Positions 26,599 to 35,464 of a DNA stretch of 64,000 nucleotides are shown here, in pieces. A program made the position numbers and the translations under genes. The stretch is taken from NCBI RefSeq assembly GCF_900089585.1, contig NZ_FLRH01000003.1, forward strand, positions 310,001-374,000, in the 5' to 3' direction. How positions within the stretch are numbered: position 1 is the stretch's first letter; each line of letters starts with the position of its first letter. The notes below the pieces were generated by a model. It saw only the letters and a list, made by a program, of their open reading frames with translations, had not been told where the DNA came from and made no database searches. Source of the stretch: Micromonospora sediminicola. GTDB taxonomy: Bacteria > Actinomycetota > Actinomycetes > Mycobacteriales > Micromonosporaceae.

Positions 26599-27642
26599 CG
26601 GCCGGACGGCCGGCGGGGCGGCGGCGAGCCGGGTGAGCCCGGCGGCGAAGCCGAGCACCTCCTCGGCCCGGGGGCGGCGCTCGGCGGCGTACGCGTCGAG
26701 GGCCTCCGGGCCGGCGGCGAGCGCGTCGCCGAGCGCGACCGCGTCCCGCAGGCCGAGGTTCATCCCCTGCCCACCGGCCGGGCTGTGCACGTGCGCCGCG
26801 TCGCCGGCCAGCAGGACCGGGCCGGACCGGTAGGTGTCCGCGATCCGGTGGTGGATCCGGAACCGGGAGGCCCAGGCCACGTCGAGGACCCGGTCCGGCC
26901 GGCGGACCGGGCCCCGCTCGTCGAGCAACGCCTGGAAGTGCCGCGCCTGCGGCTCGCGCGGCGCGTCAGTCACGGTGGCGACCAGCCGGACCGTGCCGTC
27001 GGGCAGCGGCGCCCAGATGAGCGGGCCCTGTCGGGACAGGAAGAGGGTGACCTGGTCGCGCGGGAGCGTGCTGTCCACCCGCACGTCGGCGAGCAGGAAC
27101 GACTCGCCGGGGTCGGCCGGGCCGCCGAACCCGATGCCGGCCAGTTCGCGGACCCGGCTGTGCATGCCGTCCGCGCCGACGACCCAGCGGGCCCGGACCG
27201 TGCCGCCGTCGGCGAACCGCGCGGTGGCGCCGCCGTCGTCGAGGTCGAGGCCGGTCAGCTCGTACGGCCGGCGCACCCGCCCGCCGAGCGCGGTGAGCCG
27301 GTCGGTGAGCACCACCTCGGTCTCGGCCTGCGAGATCAGCAACGCGTACGGGTAGCGGGACGGCAACCGGTCGAAGGGGACGGCGGCGAGAACGCGGTCC
27401 CGGTCGCGGACGGTGAACCGGGTCGAGTGCAGCCCTCGGGCGGCCAGCGGGGCGGCCACCCCGATCCGGTCCAGCACCTCCAGCGTGCCGGCGTGCACGA
27501 CGGCGGCGCGGGAGGTGACGGGCGGCTCGGCCAGCCGGTCGACCACGGTCGCGGTCATGCCGTGACCGGCGAGGGCCACCGCCACGGCGAGGCCGGTCGG
27601 CCCGGCTCCCACCACGAGGACGTCCGTGGACTCGGGCAGCAT
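26503..27642 (-). CDS. FAD-dependent monooxygenase, 379 aa
   Basis: A PHBH-fold aromatic or polyketide hydroxylase type. Rossmann motif VVGAGPTGLAVAVALAGHG at about residues 10-28, the NAD(P)H/FAD motif VVGADGMHSRVRELAGI near 155-171, and the GD motif LLAGDAAHVHSPAGGQGMNL near 275-294. It lacks the extra C-terminal thioredoxin-like domain of PheA/MhpA enzymes. It is divergent from a TetR gene, with a perfect operator-like palindrome between them, so it is probably TetR-repressed and induced by its substrate. The substrate is unknown. Its 3' end overlaps the convergent MFS gene by 96 bases. ATG at 27642 with GGAGG upstream. Confidence 0.9.
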   Translation of the reverse strand: MLPESTDVLVVGAGPTGLAVAVALAGHGMTATVVDRLAEPPVTSRAAVVHAGTLEVLDRIGVAAPLAARGLHSTRFTVRDRDRVLAAVPFDRLPSRYPYALLISQAETEVVLTDRLTALGGRVRRPYELTGLDLDDGGATARFADGGTVRARWVVGADGMHSRVRELAGIGFGGPADPGESFLLADVRVDSTLPRDQVTLFLSRQGPLIWAPLPDGTVRLVATVTDAPREPQARHFQALLDERGPVRRPDRVLDVAWASRFRIHHRIADTYRSGPVLLAGDAAHVHSPAGGQGMNLGLRDAVALGDALAAGPEALDAYAAERRPRAEEVLGFAAGLTRLAAAPPAVRPLRNLLLRVVSALPPARQRLAVRLAGFEPGRG

Positions 27643-27657
27643 CGCTCCACCTCCGGC

Positions 27658-27723
27658 TGGGTCAACAACTGTTTGCCAACGCTTGTTGACCCAACACTAG
27701 CGTCGATGTCAACGGCTGTTGGC
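27658..27723. promoter_or_regulatory. TetR operator palindromes between monooxygenase and tetR
   Basis: A perfect 10-bp inverted repeat, TGGGTCAACA at 27658-27667 and TGTTGACCCA at 27684-27693, is followed by a second smaller dyad CAACGGCTGTTG at 27711-27722. Both share the CAAC/GTTG core. They cover the promoter zone of both divergent genes, the normal place for TetR autoregulation plus control of the neighbour. Confidence 0.7.
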
Positions 27724-27737
27724 CTACAGTCGTGGAC

Positions 27738-28331
27738 ATGACCGACACGGCCCCCCGCACCCGCCGCTCGGACGCCACCCGGGCGGCCATCCTGCGCGCC
27801 GCCCGGGCCCGCTTCGCCGCCGACGGCTACGACCGCGCCACCATCCGGGCCATCGCCGCCGACGCCCGGATCGACCCGTCCATGGTCATGCGCTACTACG
27901 GCAGCAAGGAGGGGCTCTTCGCGGCGGCGGCCGAGTTCGACCTGCACCTGCCCGACCTGACCCAGGTGCCGCCGGAACGGCACGGTGAGACGCTGATCCG
28001 GCACTTCGTGCGCCGCTGGGAGGCAGACGGGACGCTGGTCGCCCTGCTCCGGGCCGCCAGCACCAACCCCGGGGCGGCCGAACGGATGCGCGGCATCTTC
28101 GCCGACCAGCTCGCCACCGCCGTGGCCCGGTCCGGCGCCGACCCGGCCACCGCCGCCCGCCGGGCCGGACTGGTGGCCAGTCAGATCCTCGGCCTCGCCC
28201 TCACCCGGTACGTCGTCCGGCTGCCGCCCGTGGTCGACCTCGACCCGGAGGAGCTGGCCGCCTGGGTCGGCCCGACGATCCAGCGCTACCTGACCCAACC
28301 TTTCCCCCCGTCCCACGCGTCTGCGAGGTGA
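27738..28331 (+). CDS. TetR family regulator, 197 aa
   Basis: TetR HTH in the first 60 residues: RAAILRAARARFAADGYDRA, then TIRAIAADARIDPSMVMRYY and GSKEGLFAAAAEFDLHLPD. The C-terminal part matches the TetR_C_17-like pattern (RHFVRRWEADGTLVALLRAA, ASQILGLALTRYVVRLPP). It is divergent from the FAD monooxygenase, its most likely target, with a perfect inverted repeat in the shared promoter. ATG at 27738; a GTG two codons upstream is also in frame. The sigma factor gene begins 16 bases after its stop, but that is probably a separate unit because it has its own GGAGG. Confidence 0.9.
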   Translation: MTDTAPRTRRSDATRAAILRAARARFAADGYDRATIRAIAADARIDPSMVMRYYGSKEGLFAAAAEFDLHLPDLTQVPPERHGETLIRHFVRRWEADGTLVALLRAASTNPGAAERMRGIFADQLATAVARSGADPATAARRAGLVASQILGLALTRYVVRLPPVVDLDPEELAAWVGPTIQRYLTQPFPPSHASAR

Positions 28332-28347
28332 CGGAGGGAGGAGCCGG

Positions 28348-28878
28348 ATGAGGCGTGCAGCGGACGACGGGCGGGCCGACTACCTCGCGTTCGTCGAGGC
28401 CCACCAGCACCGGCTGCTGCGTGCCGCGTACCTGGTCTGCGGCAACCGGCACCAGGCCGAGGACTTGCTCCAGGAGGCGTTGCTCAAGCTGGCGCTGCGC
28501 TGGCCCTCGGTGCGCGACGGCGACCCGGCCGCGTACGTGCGGGCCATCCTCTACCGGGACGCGGTCTCCTGGTGGCGGCGCCGGCGGCGGGAACGGCTCA
28601 GCGCGTACCCGCCGGAGCGGGCGGGCGCGGACGCCGACGACGCGCTGCGACTCTCCGTCCGCGCCGCGCTCGACCGGCTCCCGCCACGCCAGCGGGCGGT
28701 CCTGGTGCTGCGCTACTTCGAGGACCTGACCGAGGCGGCCACCGCCGAGGCGCTCGGGGTCACGGTCGGCACCGTCAAGAGCCAGTGCCACGACGCGCTG
28801 CGCCGGCTCCGCCAGGTGGCGCCCGACCTCGGCGGCGCCGGCGACGGCCTGGTCACCGGGATGGAGGCGAACCCGTGA
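28348..28878 (+). CDS. SigE-family ECF sigma factor, 176 aa
   Basis: Sigma region 2 at about residues 15-80 (YLAFVEAHQHRLLRAAYLVC, AEDLLQEALLKLALRW, YVRAILYRDAVSWWRRRRRE) and region 4 at about 110-160 (LPPRQRAVLVLRYFEDLTEA, EALGVTVGTVKSQCHDALRR). The SWWRRR element and size are typical of the actinobacterial SigE family, many of whose members are paired with membrane anti-sigma proteins. GGAGG precedes the ATG. The stop overlaps the GTG of the next gene (GTGA), a membrane-anchored propeller protein that is the candidate regulator. A second pair of the same design is at 36649-38360 on the other strand. Confidence 0.93.
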   Translation: MRRAADDGRADYLAFVEAHQHRLLRAAYLVCGNRHQAEDLLQEALLKLALRWPSVRDGDPAAYVRAILYRDAVSWWRRRRRERLSAYPPERAGADADDALRLSVRAALDRLPPRQRAVLVLRYFEDLTEAATAEALGVTVGTVKSQCHDALRRLRQVAPDLGGAGDGLVTGMEANP

Positions 28879-30044
28879 ACGACCCCGACCTGACCCGGCT
28901 GCTGACCCGGGCCGCCGAGGACGTCCGGCCGACCCGGCCCGCCGCCACCGGATGGGAACGCGCTCGCCGGGTCCGCCGCGCCCGCCGGGCCGCCGGCGCC
29001 GTCGCCCTGGCCGTCGCGCTGGTCACCGGCGGCACGGCGGCGCTCCTGCACCGCGCTGCCCCCGCCCCGACCCACCCGGTGGTACGCCCGGACCCGAGCG
29101 CGCCGCCGGTGCAGCAACCCCCGCTCGAACTCGACCTGGTCGCCGATCCGCTCGGCCGGCTCGGCGACCGGGTGGCCGCGCCGCTCTCCGCCCGGCCGGT
29201 CGACCGGGCGCTGGCACTTCGCCAACCGGTCGAGCCGAAGACGGGCGAGGCCGGCCCGGTCCGGGTGCTCGGCGACGACGGGCTGGTCCGGGAACTCGAC
29301 GTGGTGACGCTCGCCCCCACCCGGGACGCCAGTGGCAACGAGGCCGCGCCGCTCAAGCCGGGCAGCCTGTCGCCGGACGGCCGGACCGCCGCGTTCGCGC
29401 AGACCGGCGAGGTGGTCGTGGTCGACCTGACCGACGCCTCGGTCCGCCGCTACCCGCTCGCCGGCTACCTGGAACACGTCGTCTGGGCCGGCGACCGGCT
29501 GCTCGTCGGCGACAACGACACCGCGTACGAGCTGGACCGGGGCAGCGGGAAGGCCCGGGAGCTGCCGGTCGACCCGTGGGGCCTGGTCGTGCCCGAGCCG
29601 GGCCGCCCCGGCGACCTGCTCGCCCTCGGCGGCGCGGAGGACGGCCTGTCCGTACGCCGCTATCCCGGCACCGGCGGCACGCCGCAGCAGCACCAGGTGG
29701 GCACCGACGGCCTTCCGCCCGGCTACCGGCTCGACGAGGTCTACGGGCGGGGCTGGCAACGCGGCGACCGGATCGCCCAGGCGGGTTGGACCACGACCGG
29801 CAGCATGGGCGGGGCGGAGGGCGTGGCCGTGGTGGACGCCCGCACCGGGGCGGTCACCCGCCTGCTCGACCTGGGCCGCGAGGACCGGGCGAAGGCCTGC
29901 TGCGGGGTGCTCGGGTGGTCGGCCGACGGTGCGGTGCTGTTCCGCTCCGACCCCACCGGCCTGGCCCGCTGGCGGCCGGAGACCGGCGAGGTCGACCTGG
30001 TGGCCCGCGACGTGGCCGGGCCGGTGTCGTTGCCCGCCCGCTGA
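28875..30044 (+). CDS. Membrane-anchored propeller protein, putative anti-sigma/sensor, 389 aa
   Basis: A cytoplasmic N-terminus of about 38 basic residues (DLTRLLTRAAEDVRPTRPAA, RARRVRRARRAAG) precedes one membrane segment (AVALAVALVTGGTAALL). A Pro-rich linker and a 300-residue extracytoplasmic domain with WD40/TolB-like repeats follow (SLSPDGRTAAFAQTGEVVVV, VVWAGDRLLVGDNDTAYELD, GWSADGAVLFRSDPTGLARW). There is no zinc anti-sigma motif (HxxxCxxC). Overlap with the sigma gene (GTGA) implies functional pairing; an anti-sigma role is inferred. GTG start at 28875. A strong hairpin lies just beyond the stop. Confidence 0.85.
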   Translation: MNDPDLTRLLTRAAEDVRPTRPAATGWERARRVRRARRAAGAVALAVALVTGGTAALLHRAAPAPTHPVVRPDPSAPPVQQPPLELDLVADPLGRLGDRVAAPLSARPVDRALALRQPVEPKTGEAGPVRVLGDDGLVRELDVVTLAPTRDASGNEAAPLKPGSLSPDGRTAAFAQTGEVVVVDLTDASVRRYPLAGYLEHVVWAGDRLLVGDNDTAYELDRGSGKARELPVDPWGLVVPEPGRPGDLLALGGAEDGLSVRRYPGTGGTPQQHQVGTDGLPPGYRLDEVYGRGWQRGDRIAQAGWTTTGSMGGAEGVAVVDARTGAVTRLLDLGREDRAKACCGVLGWSADGAVLFRSDPTGLARWRPETGEVDLVARDVAGPVSLPAR

Positions 30045-30082
30045 CCGGCCGGCCCCCCGGCGCGTTCGGGAGGGCCGGCCGG
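30045..30082. terminator. Bidirectional terminator hairpin
   Basis: Perfect 11-bp arms CCGGCCGGCCC (30045-30055) and GGGCCGGCCGG (30072-30082), extended inward with CCCG/CGGG pairing. It lies between convergent stops at 30044 and 30088 and starts directly after the first. Confidence 0.8.
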
Positions 30083-30087
30083 GACGG

Positions 30088-30990
30088 TCAGCGGGTCAGG
30101 CCGCCGGGCTGGTCGCCCTTGACCACTGGCGCCCGGACCAGGTTGCCCCACTCGGTCCAGGAGCCGTCGTAGTTGCGCACCTGCGGGAAACCGAGCAGGT
30201 GGTGCAGCACGAACCAGGTGTGGCTGGACCGCTCGCCGATCCGGCAGTAGGCCACCACGTCGTCGGACGGGCTCAACCCGAGCTGGTCGGCGTAGATCGC
30301 GCGCAGCTCGTCGGCCGACTTGAACGTACCGTCGTCGTTCGCGGCCGACTTCCACGGCTTGCTCACCGCGCCCGGGATGTGCCCACCACGCAGCGCGCCC
30401 TCCTGCGGATAGTCGGGCATGTGCAGCATCTCGCCGGTGTACTCACCCGGCGAACGCACGTCGACCAGCGGCCGACCGGCCGCCACGTGCGCCATCACCT
30501 GCTCCCGGTAGGCCCGGATCGGCGCGTCGTCGCGCGTCGGCACCGGATAGGTGGCACGCGGCCGGCTCACCTTCTCCCGGGTCAGCTCCCGCCCCTCGGC
30601 GGTCCACCTCTGCCGGCCGCCGTCGAGCAGCCGCACGTCGGCGTGGCCGAAGAGGGAGAAGACCCAGAGGGCGTACGCGGCCCACCAGTTGAAGTTGTCG
30701 CCGTAGAAGACCACCGTGTCGTCGCGCCCGATGCCCTTGGCCGCGCACAGCTCGGCGAAGCTCGCGGCGTCCAGGTAGTCGCGGGTGACCTGGTCGTTCA
30801 GTTCGGTGTGCCAGTCGACCTTGACGGCGCCGGGGATGTGGCCGGTGTCGTAGAGGAGCACGTCCTCGTCGGACTCGACCACCACGAGGCCCTCGTCGCC
30901 CAGGTGCTCGGCCAACCACTCCGTGGTGACCAGGCGCTGCGGGTCGGCGTACGACTGGAGGCGGGGATGCGGATCACTCGGCACAGGCAT
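30088..30990 (-). CDS. Thiosulfate/3-mercaptopyruvate sulfurtransferase (two rhodanese domains), 300 aa
   Basis: Two rhodanese domains: an inactive N-terminal one ([40 protein letters not shown]) and an active C-terminal one. The active-site loop [16 protein letters not shown] places the persulfide-forming cysteine near residue 249. CysA/SseA-type enzymes transfer sulfur from thiosulfate to cyanide or other acceptors. The CRIGERS loop is typical of actinobacterial CysA-type proteins, which are often next to sufE-like genes; here a sufE homologue is 17 kb away. ATG at 30990. The gene is convergent with the propeller gene across a shared hairpin. Confidence 0.93.
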   Translation of the reverse strand: MPVPSDPHPRLQSYADPQRLVTTEWLAEHLGDEGLVVVESDEDVLLYDTGHIPGAVKVDWHTELNDQVTRDYLDAASFAELCAAKGIGRDDTVVFYGDNFNWWAAYALWVFSLFGHADVRLLDGGRQRWTAEGRELTREKVSRPRATYPVPTRDDAPIRAYREQVMAHVAAGRPLVDVRSPGEYTGEMLHMPDYPQEGALRGGHIPGAVSKPWKSAANDDGTFKSADELRAIYADQLGLSPSDDVVAYCRIGERSSHTWFVLHHLLGFPQVRNYDGSWTEWGNLVRAPVVKGDQPGGLTR

Positions 30991-31030
30991 GATCCCCAAG
31001 GTACGCCGGATCAGCGGGCGGCGGCGCCGG

Positions 31031-31477
31031 TCAGGCGCGGCGGTGCACCAGCCGGCCGGCGACCACGGTGGCCCGGCACGAACCATCCGCGTCGAACACG
31101 GCCAGATCGGCCCGGCCGCCGACCACCAGCGTGGCCGGTCGCGCCCCGGGCAGCACGGCCACCTCGTTGCGGACCGCGGCGGCCCGCAGCGCCGGGTCGG
31201 CGACGTGCGCGTCGAGCACCGCGGCGACGCCGAGGCGGAACAGCGCGTGCACCCGCTCGCGGGGCGTCGGGGCCTCGGGCAGCGGCCCGTCGTGCACCAG
31301 CGCCGGCCCGAGCGTGCCGGACCACCGCCGCACCCGCACCCCGGGGTACGCCTCGGCCAACTCCTCCGGCGATGCGACGGCCTCGACCCGGTCGCCGGCG
31401 ACCAGGACCGCCAGCCCGGCGCGGGGCTCGTCGTCGAGGGTGAGCCGCAGCAGGTCGGCGGCGTGCACGGTGCGCAC
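31031..31477 (-). CDS. Amidohydrolase-like composite domain protein, 148 aa
   Basis: The N-terminus ([20 protein letters not shown]) and C-terminus ([20 protein letters not shown] followed by AGRLVHRR) match the small beta domain that flanks the TIM barrel in amidohydrolases such as imidazolonepropionase. The metal-binding TIM barrel is missing; the middle only retains a short helix-rich piece ([20 protein letters not shown]) with a lone HD. So it is either a stand-alone small domain or the outcome of an old internal deletion. GTG start at 31477, three bases after the SGNH hydrolase stop, so the two are co-translated. Catalytic activity is unlikely. Confidence 0.75.
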   Translation of the reverse strand: MRTVHAADLLRLTLDDEPRAGLAVLVAGDRVEAVASPEELAEAYPGVRVRRWSGTLGPALVHDGPLPEAPTPRERVHALFRLGVAAVLDAHVADPALRAAAVRNEVAVLPGARPATLVVGGRADLAVFDADGSCRATVVAGRLVHRRA

Positions 31478-31480
31478 CGG

Positions 31481-32251
31481 TCAGTCGGCCTCGACCGGGC
31501 CGAGCACCGGCCGCTTGGCGGTGACGAAGTCGCCGGAGGACCGCCCGGTCAGCCGCCGCCGGATCCACGGGGCCAGGTGCTGCCCGGCCCAGCGCAGGTC
31601 GGCGGCGCGCGCGGCCAGCCACGGCGTGGGCGCCGGGTGCGGCGGCACCATTAGCCAATCCTCGTCGCAGCCGACGCCGAGCGCGTCGAGCACCTGGGCG
31701 GCGACCCGCCGGTGCCCGGCCGCGGACAGGTGCAGCCGGTCGGTGCTCCACAGCATCGGGTTGAGGTAGGCCTCGTCGGCGTAGAGGTCGACCAGGATCG
31801 CGCCGTGCCGCTCGGCGACCTCGCCGACCACCCGGTTGAGCAGGGTCACCCGGGGCGCCACCAGCCGCTGGCCGGGCAGCCGGGCCATCACGTCGGCGAA
31901 CCGGAACAGCACCACGTCGCTGCCGCCGCCGCGCAACCGCCCGACCACCGCGTCGAAGCGCGGCACGAAGGAGTCCGGGTCGAAGTTGCGCCGCAGCACG
32001 TCGTTGCCGCCGGCCGCGAAGCTGATCAGGTCGGGTTTCATGGCCAGCGCGGACGGCACCTGCTCGGCCACGACGTTCGGGAACAGCCGGCCCCGGATGG
32101 CCAGGTTGGCGTAGCCGAAGTCCGGCCCCGCCTCGGCGGCGAGCCGGGTGGCGACCAGGTCGGCCCAGCCCCGGTAGCTGCCGTCCGGATACGCGTCGTC
32201 CATGCCCTCGGTGAAGCTGTCGCCCACCGCCACAAAGCTGCGCCAGCGCAC
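31481..32251 (-). CDS. SGNH/GDSL-family hydrolase, 256 aa
   Basis: An SGNH esterase/lipase fold. Block [15 protein letters not shown] has the catalytic Ser near residue 11; block II gives the oxyanion Gly ([14 protein letters not shown]); block III is [10 protein letters not shown] with the Asn; block V is [14 protein letters not shown] with the catalytic Asp/His pair. No signal peptide, so it is cytoplasmic. A wide range of esters is possible; the substrate is not predictable. The next gene follows after three bases. ATG at 32251. Confidence 0.93.
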   Translation of the reverse strand: MRWRSFVAVGDSFTEGMDDAYPDGSYRGWADLVATRLAAEAGPDFGYANLAIRGRLFPNVVAEQVPSALAMKPDLISFAAGGNDVLRRNFDPDSFVPRFDAVVGRLRGGGSDVVLFRFADVMARLPGQRLVAPRVTLLNRVVGEVAERHGAILVDLYADEAYLNPMLWSTDRLHLSAAGHRRVAAQVLDALGVGCDEDWLMVPPHPAPTPWLAARAADLRWAGQHLAPWIRRRLTGRSSGDFVTAKRPVLGPVEAD

Positions 32252-32506
32252 GGCGCCTCCCCCTCAGACGTCCCGGCAGAATCGCGTCGCTCAGTCTGTC
32301 ACCGTCCGGGCCGGTCCCGACGCCCCTGGGGGCCGGACGTGGCGGACGTCTCGACGTCCTGTTCCCGACAGCCCGCCGACCGGACAAAACCCCCGGCACG
32401 TCCGGGCGGGGCAGAATCCGTCGGCCGGACCGGGGATGATGTTCGCCGTCATCCGGTCGGGCGAGCCGCCCGGCCGGTCCCGCGTACGGCACGAGCGAGG
32501 AACCAC

Positions 32507-33991
32507 ATGACGCAGGGGCACCCACCGGCGGCAGGTTGGCCACCGCCCGGCAACGCTCATCCCCCGGCCGGCCCGCCGCCCGCACCCGGGCCGCCGTGGG
32601 CGCAGCCACCACCGCCGCCACCGAAGTCCCGCCGAGGGCTCTGGATCGGGCTCGCGGCCGGCGCGCTCGCGCTGGCGGTCTGCGCCGGCACGCTGGTCGG
32701 CGTCGGGCTGGGCCTGCGCGGCGACGACGAGGAGGGCGCCGCGCCGAAGGCGGCCGCCGCGGCCAACGGCGTCACGGTCACCAACGCCGAGCTGGCCGCC
32801 CTGCTCGACCGGCACACGAAGGCGCTGGCCGACAAGGACCTGGACGGCTACCTGGCCGCGTTCGACCCGGCCCGCAAGGACCTGGTGGCCGGGCAGACGC
32901 AGCTCTTCCGCAACCTGGGCAAGCTGCCCCTGTCGGTGGCCCGCTACGAGACCGTCGAGCAGCAGGGCCGGGCCAGCGACGCGTTCGGCCAGGGTGTCAC
33001 GTTCCAGCTCGACGTCTCCTTCGTGCACCAGTTCGACGGCTTCGACCTGGCCCCGGTGACCGAGTGGTACCGCTGGACGATCGTCCGCACCGGCCGGGAC
33101 GCGCCGATCCGGGTCACCGCCGTCACCGGCGCGCCGGCCGCCGCCGGGGGCAGCTCGAAGACCGTCTACCACCCCGGCCCGTGGGACAAGTGGCGGGACA
33201 TCCACGTCGAGCGGACGCCGCACGCCCTGCTCATCACCGACGCCACCCGCGCCGCGGAGGCGAAGCGCCACGCCCCGGCGGCCGAGGCCGCGGTCGCCCA
33301 CGACCTCGCCGTGTGGCGGTCCGGCGGGCTGCCCGGCCCGGTGCCGAAGGGCTTCGTCCTCGCGCTGGCCAAGGGCAAGGACGAGCTGACCTCGCTCTAC
33401 CGGGTCGGCAAGGAGAAGGCCACCGAGGCGGGGTTCTCCCTCGGCATGGTGGCGGCCGAGCGCACGGACGGGAAGTTCACCATCGGCGGCACCCGCGTGG
33501 TCGTCGACACCGGCGAGGACTACTTCACCCGCTCCGGCGGCGGCGGCAACGACGCCGGCATGGTCTTCCGGCACGAGGTGGCGCACTCGCTGATGACCCC
33601 CCGGACCGACCTGGCCGAGGTGGACGCGTTCGACCGGCTCGACGAGTGGGTGGTCGAGGGCTTCGCCGAGTACGTCGCCTTCCACGGCCGCCCGCTGGGC
33701 GCGAGCGAGCGCACGGCGGCGGCCCGGCGGCTCGTCCGGGACGGGTGGAACGGCACGCTGCCGGGCAACGGCGAGTGGGACGCCCCGGGCCGGGTCAGCT
33801 TCCACTACTGGCTCGGGCACGCGGCGATGAACCACCTGGCCGAGAAGTACGGGGAGGCGAAGCTGTTCCGCTTCGTCGACGCCGTCTACGCCGGCACCCC
33901 GACCGACCGCGCCGCCCGGGACGTGCTGGGCGTGTCACTCGACGAGTTCCAGGCCGGTTGGGCCTCCTACGTCCGCGCCCAGGCGCGCTGA
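32507..33991 (+). CDS. Membrane-anchored HExxH protein, probable gluzincin-like protease, 494 aa
   Basis: Residues 1-45 are Pro/Gly-rich, then comes one membrane segment (GLWIGLAAGALALAVCAGTLVGVG). The extracytoplasmic part has an NTF2-like/SnoaL-like region (LLDRHTKALADKDLDGYLAA) and then a peptidase-MA-like domain. The zinc motif FRHEVAHSLM (HEVAH near residues 356-360) is followed about 24 residues later by EWVVEGFAEYVAFHG, where the Glu of EGFAEY is the expected third ligand. So it is predicted to be an active, surface-exposed metalloprotease. ATG at 32507. The next gene, 19 bases downstream, has the same layout with a PQQ-like propeller, so the two form an operon. Confidence 0.85.
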   Translation: MTQGHPPAAGWPPPGNAHPPAGPPPAPGPPWAQPPPPPPKSRRGLWIGLAAGALALAVCAGTLVGVGLGLRGDDEEGAAPKAAAAANGVTVTNAELAALLDRHTKALADKDLDGYLAAFDPARKDLVAGQTQLFRNLGKLPLSVARYETVEQQGRASDAFGQGVTFQLDVSFVHQFDGFDLAPVTEWYRWTIVRTGRDAPIRVTAVTGAPAAAGGSSKTVYHPGPWDKWRDIHVERTPHALLITDATRAAEAKRHAPAAEAAVAHDLAVWRSGGLPGPVPKGFVLALAKGKDELTSLYRVGKEKATEAGFSLGMVAAERTDGKFTIGGTRVVVDTGEDYFTRSGGGGNDAGMVFRHEVAHSLMTPRTDLAEVDAFDRLDEWVVEGFAEYVAFHGRPLGASERTAAARRLVRDGWNGTLPGNGEWDAPGRVSFHYWLGHAAMNHLAEKYGEAKLFRFVDAVYAGTPTDRAARDVLGVSLDEFQAGWASYVRAQAR

Positions 33992-34010
33992 GCCGGATCG
34001 GAGACGACGG

Positions 34011-35411
34011 ATGACGTACCAGCACCAGCACCAGCAGCCGCCGCCCGCGTACCCGCCGGCGGGTTGGCCCGGCCCGGCCGGTCCGCCGCCCGCGGTGCCG
34101 AAGCGGCGCGCGCGTCTGGCGCTGCTCCTGGCCGGCGGTCTGGTCGCCGTGCTGGCGGTCGCCGCCGGCACCGCCTACGGCGTGTCCCGGCTGGTCGGCG
34201 GCGACGACGGGCGGGAGCTGCGCACGGCCTGGGTGCTCGACTTCCCCGAGCGGCAGCGCAACGGCCTGAAGACGTTCGACGGGCAGGACATGTTCGGCGC
34301 CTGGCTGATCGGCGACGCGGTGGCGCGCGCCCAGCCCGACGGGATCATCGCCTACCGGTTGACCGACGGCGGGCAGGCGTGGGGCGTGCCCGCGCCGCCC
34401 GGCAGCTCGCTCTGCGGCGCCGCCCAGACGCTGGCCGAGGGGCGCGGCGTGGTGGCGCTCGGCTCCGCCGACTCCTGCGACACGTTGGTCGGCTTCGACG
34501 CCGCCGCCGGCACCCGGACCTGGCAGGTGACGTTCCCGGCCGAGCGCCTGAAGGGCCGGGGCATGCTCACCGCGCCGGACCTGTCGGTGGCCGGCGGGCA
34601 GGTGGTCGTCCGTTCCGACCAGCGCGTCCTCGGCTACTCGCTGGCCGACGGCAAGCGGCTCTGGCAGACCGACGCCGACCGGCTGCTGCCCGGCCGGGAC
34701 TGCCGGGTCACCGACGCGCAGGCCGCCGGCACGCAGGCCGTGGTGACCGCCCGCTGCGACGGCGTCCGGGGCGCGCTGCTCGGCCTGGACCCGGCCACCG
34801 GCGCGGTGCGCTGGCGGCAGCAGTTGCCCGACGCGCAGCAGAGCGACGGCGTGCTCAGCGTCGACCCGCTGGTCAGCCTGCCCGGCCTGGACGGCCGGAC
34901 GTTCGTCGCGCGCGACGCCGCCGGGAAGGCGCGGGCCACGTTCGGCAACCCCGTCGGCGGTACGCGCTTCAGCGACCTGCCGGTCAACCGGTCGAACACG
35001 GTGGAGGGTCCGGCGGTCCGGCCCTACCTGGCCGACGCCGGCACGCTCTACCTGCCCACCGAGGCGGCGAACGTGCCGGGCAAGATGCGCCAGGCCAACC
35101 AGGTGGTGGCGATCGACCTGGCCACCGGGGAGCGACGCTGGGTCTCGACCGGGCACACCGACAGCGAGGTGGAGCTGATCCGCCTCGACGAGCAGGGGGT
35201 GCTCGCCTGGGAGGTCGGCGACCACCGGGACCTCCCGCCGCGGCTGGTCCGGATCGACCCGGCGACCGGGAAGGCGGCGGTGCTCGCCGAGGGGCCCCGG
35301 TCGGCCGGCACCGAGGGCAGCGACGCGAAGGTCCTGGAGCGGGACGGGACGGTGGTGCTGGTGCCGTGGAAGCACGTCAGCGCGGACGCGGCGATCACCG
35401 TCCTGCGGTGA
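34011..35411 (+). CDS. Membrane-anchored PQQ-like beta-propeller protein, 466 aa
   Basis: The N-terminus is Gln/Pro-rich (QHQHQQPPPAYPPAGWPGPA), followed by a membrane segment (LALLLAGGLVAVLAVAAG). The extracytoplasmic domain carries PQQ/BamB-type repeats with AxxG-x-W-like endings (LVGFDAAAGTRTWQVTFPAE, VLGYSLADGKRLWQTDADRL, LLGLDPATGAVRWRQQLPDA, VVAIDLATGERRWVSTGHTD). It is unlikely to bind PQQ and is probably a scaffold or sensor. The layout (Pro-rich tail, anchor, ectodomain) matches the metalloprotease 19 bases upstream. Several cysteines (SLCGAA, DSCDT, DCRV, ARCDG) could make disulfides. Followed by a strong hairpin shared with the convergent lipoprotein gene. Confidence 0.85.
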   Translation: MTYQHQHQQPPPAYPPAGWPGPAGPPPAVPKRRARLALLLAGGLVAVLAVAAGTAYGVSRLVGGDDGRELRTAWVLDFPERQRNGLKTFDGQDMFGAWLIGDAVARAQPDGIIAYRLTDGGQAWGVPAPPGSSLCGAAQTLAEGRGVVALGSADSCDTLVGFDAAAGTRTWQVTFPAERLKGRGMLTAPDLSVAGGQVVVRSDQRVLGYSLADGKRLWQTDADRLLPGRDCRVTDAQAAGTQAVVTARCDGVRGALLGLDPATGAVRWRQQLPDAQQSDGVLSVDPLVSLPGLDGRTFVARDAAGKARATFGNPVGGTRFSDLPVNRSNTVEGPAVRPYLADAGTLYLPTEAANVPGKMRQANQVVAIDLATGERRWVSTGHTDSEVELIRLDEQGVLAWEVGDHRDLPPRLVRIDPATGKAAVLAEGPRSAGTEGSDAKVLERDGTVVLVPWKHVSADAAITVLR

Positions 35412-35416
35412 ACGGC

Positions 35417-35452
35417 CGCGGGGCGGGCCACCCGTCGGTGACCCGCCCCGCG
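35417..35452. terminator. Bidirectional terminator hairpin, copy 1
   Basis: Arms CGCGGGGCGGG (35417-35427) and CCCGCCCCGCG (35442-35452) are perfect, with an inner CACC/GGTG extension. It lies between convergent genes. A nearly identical sequence of about 50 bp, including flanks, recurs at 36593-36642. Confidence 0.85.
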
Positions 35453-35464
35453 TGACGGCTCCGG

